Assembly (NCBI GenBank): GCA_963710175.1
Contig: CAVPZC010000002.1
Location: 868,001-932,000 of the forward strand
Direction: 5' to 3'
Source of the DNA: Phormidesmis sp963710175
Lineage (GTDB): Bacteria > Cyanobacteriota > Cyanobacteriia > Phormidesmidales > Phormidesmidaceae
Length of the DNA: 64,000 nt
The stretch's first letter is position 1; the number at the start of each line of letters is the position of its first letter. The position numbers were made by a program, and so were the translations under genes. The notes below the pieces were generated by a model that was not told the origin of the DNA, did not search any database, and saw only the letters and a program-made list of their open reading frames with translations. Of the stretch, positions 25,515 through 34,782 are shown piece after piece.

Positions 25515-25568
25515 GCTTCCGGCACTATAGCTTCCGGCACTTTGGCTTCCGGCACTTTGCTTCATGCA
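25515..25568. repeat. 15-bp tandem repeat, three copies
   Basis: Copies of GCTTCCGGCACTWTR start at 25515, 25530 and 25545 in exact 15-base steps, followed by a degraded fourth (GCTTCATGC at 25559). Just downstream, GCAAAGCGC (about 25615-25623) can pair with GCGCTTTGC (about 25638-25646). No coding role is visible. Confidence 0.75.
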
Positions 25569-25677
25569 GCATTATTGACTGTAAGCCATATATAGTAATG
25601 GGCAAAGCGCTTCGCAAAGCGCGAATGCATCTGGCTGGCGCTTTGCTGTATTTTCCCTTTTACTTCCAATAGCATTA

Positions 25678-25708
25678 CAAAACCAGGCCACTAAAGTAGA
25701 GACCTGGT
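25678..25708 (-). terminator. Probable terminator of the acidic-tail protein gene
   Basis: On the minus strand ACCAGG pairs with CCTGGT across a 15-base loop and is followed by TTTTG. It lies 33-63 bases after the stop of the gene at 25741-26226. The stem is short, so confidence is moderate. Confidence 0.45.
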
Positions 25709-25740
25709 CACAGCATTTTAAGTGTCACAGCATTTAGGGG

Positions 25741-26226
25741 CTATGCAGGCTCGCTTTCGGCGGCAGCTTCAGGGGTTTCTGAGGCCACTTCTGGAACTGC
25801 ATCGCTTACAGCTTCGGAGGCGGCAGTGTCGGTAGCAGCTTCTGATTCAGCAGGTTCTGATGCAGTGGCTTCCGCTTCCGATTCGATGGGTTCTGATTCA
25901 ACAGCTTCCGGTTCGACGGCTTCCGGCTCAACGAGTTCCGGCTCAGCGGATTTTGCCGTGGGTTTAGGGCCCCGTATCAGGGCAGGATTTGTGGCGGCTC
26001 TGGGCGCGTCTTCATCGCGTCCCCGGCCTTTGCCCCGGCCTTTACTGCGACCGCGTCCCTCGCTTCGCTCTTCGGTGCGCGATGCTTCACCGGGCTGGCG
26101 ATCGCTCTTTTTGATGGGTCGAGGCGTATTGCTAGCGGGTGCTGATTCGGATTTAGCAGCTCCAGAATTGGCAGCTTCAGAATTGGCAGCTTCACGCTCG
26201 CTCTTTTTGATAGGCCGCTCTACCAT
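25741..26226 (-). CDS. Cyanobacterial protein with PIKKS motifs, RG-rich middle and acidic tail
   Basis: A 161-residue low-complexity protein. It starts MVERPIKKSEREAAN and repeats the same element at about residues 36-43 (RPIKKSDR). The middle is basic and Arg/Gly-rich (about 58-71, GRGRSKGRGKGRGRD), then NPALIRGPKPTAKS, and the last 70 residues are Glu/Ala/Ser/Pro repeats. I associate the NPAL-RGP motif with uncharacterised cyanobacterial proteins. The basic RG stretch suggests nucleic-acid contact, and the tail should be disordered; both are inference. No known domain is seen. Confidence 0.65.
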   Translation of the reverse strand: MVERPIKKSEREAANSEAANSGAAKSESAPASNTPRPIKKSDRQPGEASRTEERSEGRGRSKGRGKGRGRDEDAPRAATNPALIRGPKPTAKSAEPELVEPEAVEPEAVESEPIESEAEATASEPAESEAATDTAASEAVSDAVPEVASETPEAAAESEPA

Positions 26227-26305
26227 GATTTATCCGCCTGTACGTATAATTGCCAATCAATCGTATCACGAGGGATTGAGAGAAGGCAGACTCGATTAAG
26301 CCGTG

Positions 26306-26674
26306 CTACATCATGCCTTGATCAATTGACGGTTCACTGCCCAGCAGCGGCGTATCGCCTTCGGAAGAAGCGTCGATGGTTTTACCCACCTCACCATTGT
26401 CAAGCACCGCTTCGGGGTCAAAGTTGAGCCCTAGCACATCGATTAGCGCATCTTCGTCAGAGTTGAGCTGATAAAACGGCACCATCAGGTTAGAGAGTTT
26501 GGGTTCGAGGGCATTGACTACCCCCAAGATCAAAAACGAAGACGGGCGGCGTCCTCCCTCTGGCGTGCGGACAGAGGTATTGGCCATCTGCACTTCTAGC
26601 CAGGTGCGATTGGCGCGAAAATAGTCCAACCACTTGTCTCGAATTACCGACGTAAAGTTCTCGAAAAAGGCCAT
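26306..26674 (-). CDS. DUF5331 family protein
   Basis: From the ATG at 26674 the protein has 122 residues and begins MAFFENFTSVIRDKWLDYFR, then the conserved PEGGRRPSSFLILGVVNALE and LGLNFDPEAVL, as in the cyanobacterial DUF5331 family. An upstream in-frame start at 26809 would add 45 residues unlike any family member. The function is unknown. The last 25 residues are variable and acidic. Homologues are near-universal in cyanobacteria, by my recollection. Confidence 0.8.
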   Translation of the reverse strand: MAFFENFTSVIRDKWLDYFRANRTWLEVQMANTSVRTPEGGRRPSSFLILGVVNALEPKLSNLMVPFYQLNSDEDALIDVLGLNFDPEAVLDNGEVGKTIDASSEGDTPLLGSEPSIDQGMM

Positions 26675-26964
26675 CTTAAAACCTGTAAGGGATCGTGAGT
26701 ATGCGCCAGGGGATGCCCGCCGTAGCTGAAGACTGTGGCTTAAGCCTGTAGCTTTAAAGACCCAGCCCATTGATTGAGCTTTGCACGCATAGCCCCAACA
26801 TCGCAGCAATCTAGCACCCTTCAGGCGTTATGACTAGACTATTGTTAAGTCAAATGTTAGATCACATCCCAATTAGGGCGGCACAGACTCAGCCGCTGTC
26901 GGATTAATCGTATCAGCTAGAGCAGCCACTAACGCCTCAACTGCTGGGATGTAGCGGTTGGCGA

Positions 26965-28038
26965 TCAGCCATCGGTGCTATCCGCTAAAACATCGCTCTC
27001 CCCATCGGTGCGGAGCCAGGTGCTGCTGACTTTCAGGCCATTTTGCACGCGATCACCCGCATCTACCGCCGGATCTTGGCGGGTTTGCCAGTCAGCTATA
27101 GCCCGGTGAATGTCGGCAGCAATTTCTGCATGGGACTTGGTCACGACCGGGTCTGCCTCTAGCAGCTGAAACTTGTAGTAGAGCATCCGCGAAAAATCGT
27201 CGAGATCGCCGGATAGCAGCTCTGCTGGAGAGACATTAACTGGCCCGCTCTGCATAATCTGCTCAATCAGCTGGGGGCTCAAAATTGATTCAAATTGCTG
27301 AATGTAGGCCCAGGCAATGGAGCGCACCTCTGTTTGCAGGTCGCCTTTACTCATATAGCTAGCAACCCGCTGGGCATGGGCCACCCATTCTGGAGCCACC
27401 CACCGACTGAGCGCCCGCTCTAAGCTAAAAGCCGCTATCACTCGGCTGAGCAGCTGCCGTCCTCCCGAACGACTTAAGCTACCGTCATTCAAGGTTGCAA
27501 TGACGGTCAGGGCCAACCCCGCAATTTCGCTCTCCGTCCAGACTGCGCCGTCTGGCGCAAACTGCTGCAAGTAGGCGCTGATTACGTTGCCCGCGGTGGT
27601 TTCTTGCGACTGTAGCCAGACCGCAGCTTGCTCTGCCAGCAGTTGGGCCGCCACATCCACGGGAGAATCGTCTGGTCCCAAACTTTCGAGAGCGGCGATC
27701 GCCTCGTCAACCAGGCTTTCTAGCTGGCTTTCTCTTTGGCCCTCTATTTGACCGTCTATCCGGCTATTTTCAGCAGCTGCCACTGCTGCCAAAATTGCGC
27801 CCATCACAGCCCGCCGATCCAGCTCAGAACCTGGCTGACCAAACGTAGCGACATAGGCCCGAAAACCGCTGAGAACCTGTTTGAGCTGACTGATCTTTGC
27901 CCCTGCTGGCTCCGCATCAGCGGGTGCACTTTCTAGCGACGCGGTTTTTAACAGGGCCGTAGAGTCATTGGCTGGGAGAGCAGGCGGCGTTTCATCGTCA
28001 GGCCTGGATAATCCAAACAGTTTACGAAATTGGAACAC
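26965..28038 (-). CDS. Conserved-looking protein of unknown function (357 aa)
   Basis: I do not recognise a domain. The start MFQFRKLFGLSRPDDE is followed by a disordered stretch to about residue 45, and the rest appears all-helical with many Leu/Ala-Glu helices. Helical segments include LSGFRAYVATFGQPG and VAPEWVAHAQRVASYMSKGD; the end turns polar. No signal peptide or membrane helix is visible. It lies between the DUF5331 gene and the histone-deacetylase-like gene, all on the same strand but separated by 130-290 bases, so cotranscription is not implied. Confidence 0.7.
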   Translation of the reverse strand: MFQFRKLFGLSRPDDETPPALPANDSTALLKTASLESAPADAEPAGAKISQLKQVLSGFRAYVATFGQPGSELDRRAVMGAILAAVAAAENSRIDGQIEGQRESQLESLVDEAIAALESLGPDDSPVDVAAQLLAEQAAVWLQSQETTAGNVISAYLQQFAPDGAVWTESEIAGLALTVIATLNDGSLSRSGGRQLLSRVIAAFSLERALSRWVAPEWVAHAQRVASYMSKGDLQTEVRSIAWAYIQQFESILSPQLIEQIMQSGPVNVSPAELLSGDLDDFSRMLYYKFQLLEADPVVTKSHAEIAADIHRAIADWQTRQDPAVDAGDRVQNGLKVSSTWLRTDGESDVLADSTDG

Positions 28039-28170
28039 GGCGCTCTTTCTCCCATTCAGATACAGCAGGCCACTCGCGTCAGCTCAGTGAGGAGCCGTCG
28101 GACCGCTTTGGACGGAGGATTTAATCGCTTAGCAGCCTAACTTACAGCTTACGCAGGTTTCGCCCCACAG

Positions 28171-29133
28171 TCAGGACGATCCTGCGTCGTTTTGAATAGC
28201 GCAGCGGATAGTGGCAGCCACTGAGCGAGCCAATGCCGAAAAGTCGTAACCACCCTCTAAGCCAAACAAAATTTTGGGCCCGGCTACCGCCAAGCAAGCC
28301 TGAGTAAACCAGCCGTAGTCCTCAGGCTGGAGCAAAATACCCGCCAGCGGATCGGCCTGAGTTGCATCGTACCCCGCACTGACGATCATCAGGTCAGCGT
28401 CGAAGTCCGCTAAGAAAGGCTCCGCCTGAGCGGCCCAAAGCTTCTGATAGTCGGCTAGCTGAGCGCCGGGCGGCAAAGGTAAGTTAAGCACGTTGTGATG
28501 TTGCCCCGTCTCTGAAGGGGCACCCGTGCCCGGATAGGCCGGCGACTGATGAAAAGAGCAGTAGGCCAGGTTGGGATTGGCGGCAACCAGCGCCTGAGTG
28601 CCGTTGCCGTGGTGCACATCCCAATCGAGAATGGCTACTCGCTTTGCGTCTGAGCAGGCCAGCGCGTAGCGAGCGGCGATCGCTGCATTTGAGAGCAGAC
28701 AAAACCCCATGCCCCTGCTGCGCTCGGCATGGTGCCCTGGCGGACGAACCAGGGCAAAAGCCGGCGATTTGTGCTGCCACACCCAGTCCACACTGTCGAG
28801 CCAGGCTGCCACGGCCAGCAAAGCCACGCTATAGCTTTGGGAGGAGACTACCGTGTCGCTATCAATGTAGCCACCGCCTCGCTGGGCTAGCGCCGCTAGC
28901 TTGCTCACATAGGCTGCATCGTGAACCCGATGAACGTGGGGCAATACCGACCGGGCAGAGGGCGTAAGCCAGGTAATTTTTTGAGCCCATTCGTTTTCCT
29001 TTAAGCCTGATTTTTGGCAGCTTTTCAGATAGTCAAATACCGCGCCCAGACGACCGGCATTTTCTGGGTGCCCGAGGCCCGTGTCGTGACCGGCAAAAAG
29101 ACTGCTGTAGAAAACGGGGAATTGTTGATTCAT
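28171..29133 (-). CDS. Histone deacetylase family protein (acetoin utilization AcuC-like)
   Basis: A 320-residue zinc deacetylase of the class II/AcuC group. Motifs seen: HAERSRGMGFCLLSNAAIAA with the catalytic His region, AILDWDVHHGNGTQ carrying metal-ligand Asp and His residues, SFHQSPAYPGTGAPSETG and IVSAGYDATQADPLAG with the further Asp ligand and active-site region. LEGGYDFSALARS near the end is typical. It should remove acetyl groups from lysines or acylpolyamines; in bacteria the physiological substrate is often unknown. Confidence 0.92.
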   Translation of the reverse strand: MNQQFPVFYSSLFAGHDTGLGHPENAGRLGAVFDYLKSCQKSGLKENEWAQKITWLTPSARSVLPHVHRVHDAAYVSKLAALAQRGGGYIDSDTVVSSQSYSVALLAVAAWLDSVDWVWQHKSPAFALVRPPGHHAERSRGMGFCLLSNAAIAARYALACSDAKRVAILDWDVHHGNGTQALVAANPNLAYCSFHQSPAYPGTGAPSETGQHHNVLNLPLPPGAQLADYQKLWAAQAEPFLADFDADLMIVSAGYDATQADPLAGILLQPEDYGWFTQACLAVAGPKILFGLEGGYDFSALARSVAATIRCAIQNDAGSS

Positions 29134-29525
29134 CAGGGCTTTGAAGCATTCATAGAAGCAGCATCCTATCAGCTGAGCGCACCCTTAAAAAAGGTCAAAA
29201 TGTGATAGAATGATCAGCGTACTTGTGATTGATTTTCACGCTATTAGCACCACTGAAATCTTAGCTGTTTAACCGCATCTTTTCTAGATAGACCACGCAG
29301 TCATTTAAATCAGAACTTAACACGCCCTATATCACTTGCAGTCTTCTCAAAAAAGCCTATAAAAACTGTTAAGCATCCGCTGATCTCTAAGCCAGTTCCT
29401 AAAGAGATTTGCTGTCTTTTTTCTATGTCTGTCTACATTTTTTGTGAGCGGCTTTAAAGCCTGTTTCTCAGTACGTCGTCCTCTGGCGTTTTTGCAAGCA
29501 TATATTCTCAATCGGAGCTTCCTAC
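29134..29525 (+). promoter_or_regulatory. gyrA upstream region with an extended -10 box
   Basis: A TGATAGAAT extended -10 (TAGAAT at 29206-29211) is visible, with only a poor -35. If used, the gyrA leader would be about 305 bases long and without an obvious ORF or terminator. No known riboswitch fold was recognised. Confidence 0.4.
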
Positions 29526-32213
29526 ATGAGTAGTCCTCAAGAGCGCATCGTTCCCACAGATCTGCGCAACGAGATGTCTCGGTCCTATCTCGAATACGCC
29601 ATGAGCGTAATTGTGGGGCGGGCCCTGCCAGATGCAAGGGACGGGCTCAAGCCAGTGCACCGGCGTATTCTCTATGCCATGCATGAGCTAGGACTCACTG
29701 CCGACCGGCCTTTTCGCAAATGCGCCCGCGTGGTGGGTGAAGTGCTCGGTAAGTATCATCCCCACGGCGATACAGCGGTTTACGACGCTTTGGTGCGGAT
29801 GGCGCAAGATTTTTCGATGCGCCATCCGCTGATCAACGGTCACGGCAACTTCGGCTCGATTGACAACGACCCACCAGCGGCAATGCGCTACACCGAGTCG
29901 CGATTGCAGGCGCTAACCGGGGTGTCTTTACTGCAAGATATCGAAGCTGAAACGGTCGATTTTGCCGACAACTTTGATGGCTCTCAGCAGGAGCCAGTAG
30001 TGCTACCAGCGCGCATTCCTCAGCTGTTGATCAACGGCTCTTCTGGGATTGCGGTGGGTATGGCAACCAATATTCCACCTCATAATTTGGGCGAAGTGAT
30101 CGATGGGGCGATCGCCCTAATAGATAACCCCGACCTCACCAGCGTGGAGCTGATGGCTTACGTTCCTGGGCCAGATTTTCCTACGGGCGCTCAGATCATT
30201 GGCGCTCAGGGCATTCGCGACGCCTACACCACCGGGCGGGGCTCAGTCACCATGCGAGGCGTGGCCTCTATTGAGACCCAGGCGAGCCGGGGACGCCCTG
30301 ACCGGGAGACCATCATCATCACCGAGCTGCCTTACCAGACCAATAAGGCCGCGATGATTGAAAGAATCGCTGACATGGTGAACGAGCGCCGCTTAGAGGG
30401 CATTTCGGACCTGCGCGATGAGAGCGACAGAGACGGGATGCGAATCGTTATTGAGCTAAAGCGCGATGCCTACCCCCGCGTTGTGCTCAACAACCTCTAT
30501 AAGCAGACGCCTCTGCAAAGTAACTTTGGCGTCAACATGCTGGCTCTGGTAGATGGAGAGCCTCAGCTGCTGACGCTGCGGGACTTTTTACAGGTCTTCA
30601 TCGACTTCCGCATCGAAACCATCACCCGCCGGACCCGCTATCAGCTGCGCAAAGCCCAGGAGCGCGATCATCTCTTGCAGGGCTACCTGATCGCTTTGGA
30701 TAACTTGGATGCGGTAATCGCGCTGATTCGTGGTTCCGCCGATGCCGCCAGTGCCAAGGCCGAACTGGTCGAGTCTTACGGGCTTTCCGAAACTCAAGCT
30801 GACGCCATTTTGCAGATGCAGCTGCGCCGCCTGACGGCCTTGGAAGCCGAGAAGATTCAGCACGAGCATGAAGATCTCATGCTCAAGATCGCTGACTTAG
30901 AAGATATTCTGGCCAATCGTGAGCGCATTCTTACCATCATCAAAGAAGAAATTTCTCAGATTCGCGATACCTTTGCCAATCAGCGCCGCACCGTGCTTGA
31001 GCCCGATGAAAACGACCTGTCAGACATTTCGCTCATTGCCAATGAACAGGTGGCCATCTTGGTGACCGAACAGGGCTACATTAAGCGCATGCTGGTCGAT
31101 ACCTTTGAAGCGCAGAACCGGGCAACTCGCGGCAAATCCGGCACCCGAATGAAAGATGACGACGGCATTGAGCACTTCATTACCTGCTGCACGCATGACC
31201 ACGTCCTTTTCTTTACTGACAAGGGCGTCGCCTACTCCCTACGGGCCTACCAAATTCCCGAAAGTTCGCGCACGGCGAAGGGCTACCCGCTAGTGCAAAT
31301 GCTGCCGATTCCCAAAGAGGAAAAGGTGACCTCGGTGATTGGCGTGAGTGAATTCAGCGAAGACGAATACCTGGTGATGCTCACTCAGGGCGGCTTTGTT
31401 AAGAAGACGGCGCTCTCGGCCTTTAGTCGCATTCGCACCAACGGCCTGATTGCGATTTCCTTAGAAGTTGGCGACGAGCTGCGGTGGGTACGCTTGGCCC
31501 GCGCCGAAGACAGCATTCTAATCGGCTCCCAGCGAGGCATGACGATTCACTTTAAGACCGATCACAATCAGCTGCGGCCACTCGGCAGACCGACCAAGGG
31601 CGTGCGGGCCATGTCGCTCAGGGATGGCGATCGCCTGATCAGCATGGACATTCTATCCTCACAGATTGTTGCCGCTGTAGAAGAGGCTACTGCTATCGGA
31701 GCAGGCGAGGCGTCTGCTGAAGATCTGCCTACTGAAGATCAGGTGATCGAGAATCAGGGGCCATGGGTGCTGGTGGTTTCGGCGGGCGGGCTGGGTAAGC
31801 GCGTGCCGGTAGCTAATTTCCGGCTGCAAAATCGGGCAGGTATGGGCTTAGTCGCGATGAAGTTCCGTAAAAAAGCCGATGAGCTGGTGGCGCTGCGGAT
31901 TGCTGAAATTGAAGATGAGCTGATGATCGTCAGCAATCGCGGCATCATTATGCGGCAGTCGATTGATGCGATTTCTATTCAGTCGCGTATGGCGACTGGC
32001 GTGCAGTTGCAGCGACTAGATGATGACGATGCGATCGCCGCTGTCGCTCTAGTGCCGCATTTGGAAGAAGAAGCCGACCTGCCCACTGAGGACGTTGCTG
32101 AAGCGATCGCCGAAACCGTTGCTGAAGCCGAAGTGATCACTACCCTAGTAGAAAATTCCGACGATGCCGAGACACCCCCTGAGTTAGATCCTGAGGCAAA
32201 TCCCGGTGTCTGA
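29526..32213 (+). CDS. gyrA: DNA gyrase subunit A
   Basis: An 895-residue type IIA topoisomerase A subunit. The breakage domain begins PTDLRNEMSRSYLEYAMSVI and includes ALPDARDGLKPVHRRILYAM, with the catalytic tyrosine at Tyr122 in AAMRYTES and the quinolone region HPHGDTAVYDALVRMAQ (Thr83, as in many cyanobacteria). The GyrA C-terminal beta-pinwheel follows from about residue 510. The GyrA box is a variant (QNRATRGKSG), so a ParC-like paralogue cannot be fully excluded, but the N-terminus is that of cyanobacterial GyrA. The last 50 residues are an acidic tail. With GyrB it introduces negative supercoils. Confidence 0.94.
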   Translation: MSSPQERIVPTDLRNEMSRSYLEYAMSVIVGRALPDARDGLKPVHRRILYAMHELGLTADRPFRKCARVVGEVLGKYHPHGDTAVYDALVRMAQDFSMRHPLINGHGNFGSIDNDPPAAMRYTESRLQALTGVSLLQDIEAETVDFADNFDGSQQEPVVLPARIPQLLINGSSGIAVGMATNIPPHNLGEVIDGAIALIDNPDLTSVELMAYVPGPDFPTGAQIIGAQGIRDAYTTGRGSVTMRGVASIETQASRGRPDRETIIITELPYQTNKAAMIERIADMVNERRLEGISDLRDESDRDGMRIVIELKRDAYPRVVLNNLYKQTPLQSNFGVNMLALVDGEPQLLTLRDFLQVFIDFRIETITRRTRYQLRKAQERDHLLQGYLIALDNLDAVIALIRGSADAASAKAELVESYGLSETQADAILQMQLRRLTALEAEKIQHEHEDLMLKIADLEDILANRERILTIIKEEISQIRDTFANQRRTVLEPDENDLSDISLIANEQVAILVTEQGYIKRMLVDTFEAQNRATRGKSGTRMKDDDGIEHFITCCTHDHVLFFTDKGVAYSLRAYQIPESSRTAKGYPLVQMLPIPKEEKVTSVIGVSEFSEDEYLVMLTQGGFVKKTALSAFSRIRTNGLIAISLEVGDELRWVRLARAEDSILIGSQRGMTIHFKTDHNQLRPLGRPTKGVRAMSLRDGDRLISMDILSSQIVAAVEEATAIGAGEASAEDLPTEDQVIENQGPWVLVVSAGGLGKRVPVANFRLQNRAGMGLVAMKFRKKADELVALRIAEIEDELMIVSNRGIIMRQSIDAISIQSRMATGVQLQRLDDDDAIAAVALVPHLEEEADLPTEDVAEAIAETVAEAEVITTLVENSDDAETPPELDPEANPGV

Positions 32214-32274
32214 GCCGATTAAATCAGGTAGCTGATTCCAAACGGTATAGACATCCACCCAGATGAACACCATG

Positions 32275-32319
32275 AAGCTGCGGGTAAAGCGGGTATCGCT
32301 TCTACTCAGCAGCTTTTTT
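32275..32319 (+). terminator. gyrA rho-independent terminator
   Basis: AAGCTGC (from 32275) pairs with GCAGCTT (to about 32315); an inner stem (GTA-AAGCG with CGCTT-CTAC) extends it, and a T-run (32314-32319) follows. It lies about 60 bases after the gyrA stop. Confidence 0.75.
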
Positions 32320-32654
32320 AGCAGGCAGTCAGGTGCAGCAGCTCGTCAGTCAAAATTATTCCTACTTTAGGCTTACTTATTCTCGGCGTTTGATGCCGTA
32401 TTGTAAGGACGTAATAGCCAGGGTGCTAAACGAGGCTATTTCAGCTGTGATCGCCTGAATGATCTTAAGTCAACCGTCTCTCACTAACCGCCCGTTACAT
32501 AGAGAAACGCCAATAGACTTGTTAAAAAAAATCGTTAATCTCAGCGTTTTTTTTCTCTGATTAGCACTAAAGCTGTACTCTTATGTCTAAATCTCGGTAA
32601 AGCTTACTGATTTTTGATGCCAGCTACGCTTAGAAACTTTACACACTTCAAAAT
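32320..32654. other. Intergenic region upstream of the TM-helix channel gene
   Basis: About 335 bases with AT-rich stretches (TTAAAAAAAATCG near 32522) but no convincing ORF, RNA or clear promoter consensus. It presumably holds the promoter for the gene at 32655. Confidence 0.4.
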
Positions 32655-34379
32655 ATGACCCATCTAATACCTTCCCTAAAAATGGGTATTAGCTTATTCA
32701 GGCCCGGTTTGCCGCCGACCCTCGCTCAAGCTAGTACCCAGAATAACTTTAGTTTTGACGCGATCCTGGCGGGCCTTGGCCTCGGCGTCGGTGAGTTTTT
32801 GCCCAGGCTGCTAGGGGCAATTTTGCTCCTGGTTATTGGTCTCATTGTTGCCTACATTGTTGCTTGGGCAGTCAGAGGCCTGCTCCATAAGACCAGCATT
32901 GATGATCGCTTAGCTGCCTCAGTGACAGGGCGTCCGGCCAGCGAAGTGCCAGCCGCCAAGTGGATCAGCGACATCGTCTTTTGGATTATTGCGCTGATTG
33001 TTGTCATCGGTTTTCTAGAAACGCTAGAGCTGACAGCGGTATCTGAGCCGCTCAACAACTTGGTCAGCACCGTTTTAGAGTACCTGCCTCGAATTTTCAG
33101 TGCGGGCATTTTGCTGGCCGTCGCTTGGGGGGTTGCCACTGTTGTTAGAAGCTTGGTCAACAATGGTCTTGCCCGGTTTAACCTGGACGATCGTCTGGCC
33201 GAAAATACCGGCGTTGACCCGCGACAAAGCTCCGTGCGGATTCACGAAACCCTGGGCAATGCCCTCTACTGGCTGGTGTTTCTGCTGTTCCTGCCGCTGA
33301 TTCTCAACGCGCTAGAGCTGAACGGTCTGCTGGGCCCTGTTCAAAACCTAATTGATCAGTTCTTCACAGCTATTCCGCAGATTCTGAAAGCGCTCTTAAT
33401 CTTTGGTGCGGGCTGGCTATTGGCCAAAATTGTCCGAGGCATTGTAACGAATTTGCTTTCAGCTACTGGGATTGACAATCTGGGCCGGCGTCTAGGGCTT
33501 TCGCAGAGCACTACACCAGGCACCGGGCTGTCTCTTTCTAGTTTGGCAGGTACGGTTGTCTATGTGCTGATCCTGATTCCGGCAGCGATCGCCGCCCTCA
33601 ACGCGCTTAATATTGACGCCATCTCCGATCCGGCGATCAGCATGCTCAACCAGATCTTGAACTTCATTCCGCTGTTGCTAGCAGCTGGTGTGGTTCTGAC
33701 GGTGTTTTACTTCATCGGTCGATTCCTGGGCGAATTGGTCACGAGCCTGCTGGCGAGCGCTGGGTTTGACAGCATTCTCGATACCTTAGGACTCCCCGAT
33801 ATCTCTTCATCGACGAGATCGTCTACTCCACCAGCGGCTTACCAGCCTTCGGACTTTGGCAGCACTGCTGTACAGCCTGGGTCAACTACAATCCAGCCCC
33901 CATCTGGGATGGATTCACCGGCTGAAATGACGAAGCAAGGTAAGACACCCTCCGAAGTGGTGGGATTGATTGTGCTGGTGGCTGTCGTCCTCTTCGGCGC
34001 GGTTACGGCGACAGAGATTCTTCAGCTCGATCAGCTGACGCTGATTGTCCGCGCAATTATGGAAATTGCCGGTCAGGTGCTGGTTGGCGTTGTGATTTTT
34101 GCCATTGGTCTATACGTAGCCAATCTTGCCTTCCGCTTGATCAAGAGCAGCAGCACATCATCTTCCAATACGCTGGCTCAGGCCGCTAGAATTGCGATTT
34201 TAGCGTTTGTCGGGGCGATGGCACTTGGTCAGATGGGCGTGGCTCCCAATATTGTGAACCTGGCTTTTGGTTTACTGCTGGGCGCGGTTGCAGTGGCGAT
34301 CGCCATCGCCTTCGGCCTGGGTGGTCGTGAAGTGGCGAATGAAGAGCTGAGAAGCTGGCTCGGTCATCTCAAGAAGTAA
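32655..34379 (+). CDS. Mechanosensitive channel-like protein with TM-helix repeats (CmpX-type)
   Basis: A 574-residue integral membrane protein made of repeated TM_helix units (PF05552): paired hydrophobic helices recur at about 35-75, 95-160, 195-245, 280-350 and 430-565. Each unit begins with a helix like LPRLLGAILLLVIGLIVAYI or IPQILKALLIFGAGWLLAKI, followed by a polar turn such as GIDNLGRRLG. The last unit, LLLGAVAVAIAIAFGLGGRE, resembles the pore-helix region of small-conductance channels. It should sit in the inner or thylakoid membrane and may gate ions during osmotic change. A Pro/Ser/Thr linker is at about 385-435. Confidence 0.83.
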   Translation: MTHLIPSLKMGISLFRPGLPPTLAQASTQNNFSFDAILAGLGLGVGEFLPRLLGAILLLVIGLIVAYIVAWAVRGLLHKTSIDDRLAASVTGRPASEVPAAKWISDIVFWIIALIVVIGFLETLELTAVSEPLNNLVSTVLEYLPRIFSAGILLAVAWGVATVVRSLVNNGLARFNLDDRLAENTGVDPRQSSVRIHETLGNALYWLVFLLFLPLILNALELNGLLGPVQNLIDQFFTAIPQILKALLIFGAGWLLAKIVRGIVTNLLSATGIDNLGRRLGLSQSTTPGTGLSLSSLAGTVVYVLILIPAAIAALNALNIDAISDPAISMLNQILNFIPLLLAAGVVLTVFYFIGRFLGELVTSLLASAGFDSILDTLGLPDISSSTRSSTPPAAYQPSDFGSTAVQPGSTTIQPPSGMDSPAEMTKQGKTPSEVVGLIVLVAVVLFGAVTATEILQLDQLTLIVRAIMEIAGQVLVGVVIFAIGLYVANLAFRLIKSSSTSSSNTLAQAARIAILAFVGAMALGQMGVAPNIVNLAFGLLLGAVAVAIAIAFGLGGREVANEELRSWLGHLKK

Positions 34380-34416
34380 TTGGCTCCCCGAGGGGCTAAC
34401 TAAGGCTACATAGCCA

Positions 34417-34465
34417 AAAAGCCCGCAGCTAATGGATTTACTATCCCTGGCTGCGGGCTTTTCTT
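34417..34465. terminator. Bidirectional rho-independent terminator
   Basis: AAAAGCCCGCAGC pairs perfectly with GCTGCGGGCTTTT over a 20-base loop, with A-run on the left and T-run on the right. It closes the TM-helix channel gene. Confidence 0.9.
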
Positions 34466-34558
34466 TATAGCGCTAGTCACTGGGCCAAGTGTTAAAGGAT
34501 TCAGACGTACTCTCAAAGACTCCCCTACAATGAAGCACGGAAACAAGAGTAGACATGC

Positions 34559-34765
34559 ATGAAAAGCGCTGATCTTGCCAAGTACATAGAAGCCACAGAT
34601 AGTATGGGTAAGCCCTGGCTGCTGATCCAGCTGCGCCTAGCAAAGCTCAAAGAACGTCGCCATGAGCTCACTGCCGAAGAATTCAACCAGCAGATCGCCG
34701 AACTCCACACAGCGCTAATGCAATTAGGCCAGTGGTGGGTCGGTCAAGAAGAAGACGTTTTTTAA
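34559..34765 (+). CDS. Small protein of unknown function upstream of ppk
   Basis: A 68-residue protein, MKSADLAKYIEATDSMGKPW followed by a charged, helical body rich in Leu, Glu and Arg and an end GQWWVGQEEDVF. It has no signal or membrane helix and I know no family. Only 17 bases separate it from ppk, and both are preceded by a terminator, so they probably form one transcript. It could be a small regulator or partner of polyphosphate kinase; that is inference from position. Confidence 0.6.
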   Translation: MKSADLAKYIEATDSMGKPWLLIQLRLAKLKERRHELTAEEFNQQIAELHTALMQLGQWWVGQEEDVF

Positions 34766-34782
34766 AGGGTTGAGGAAAGAAA

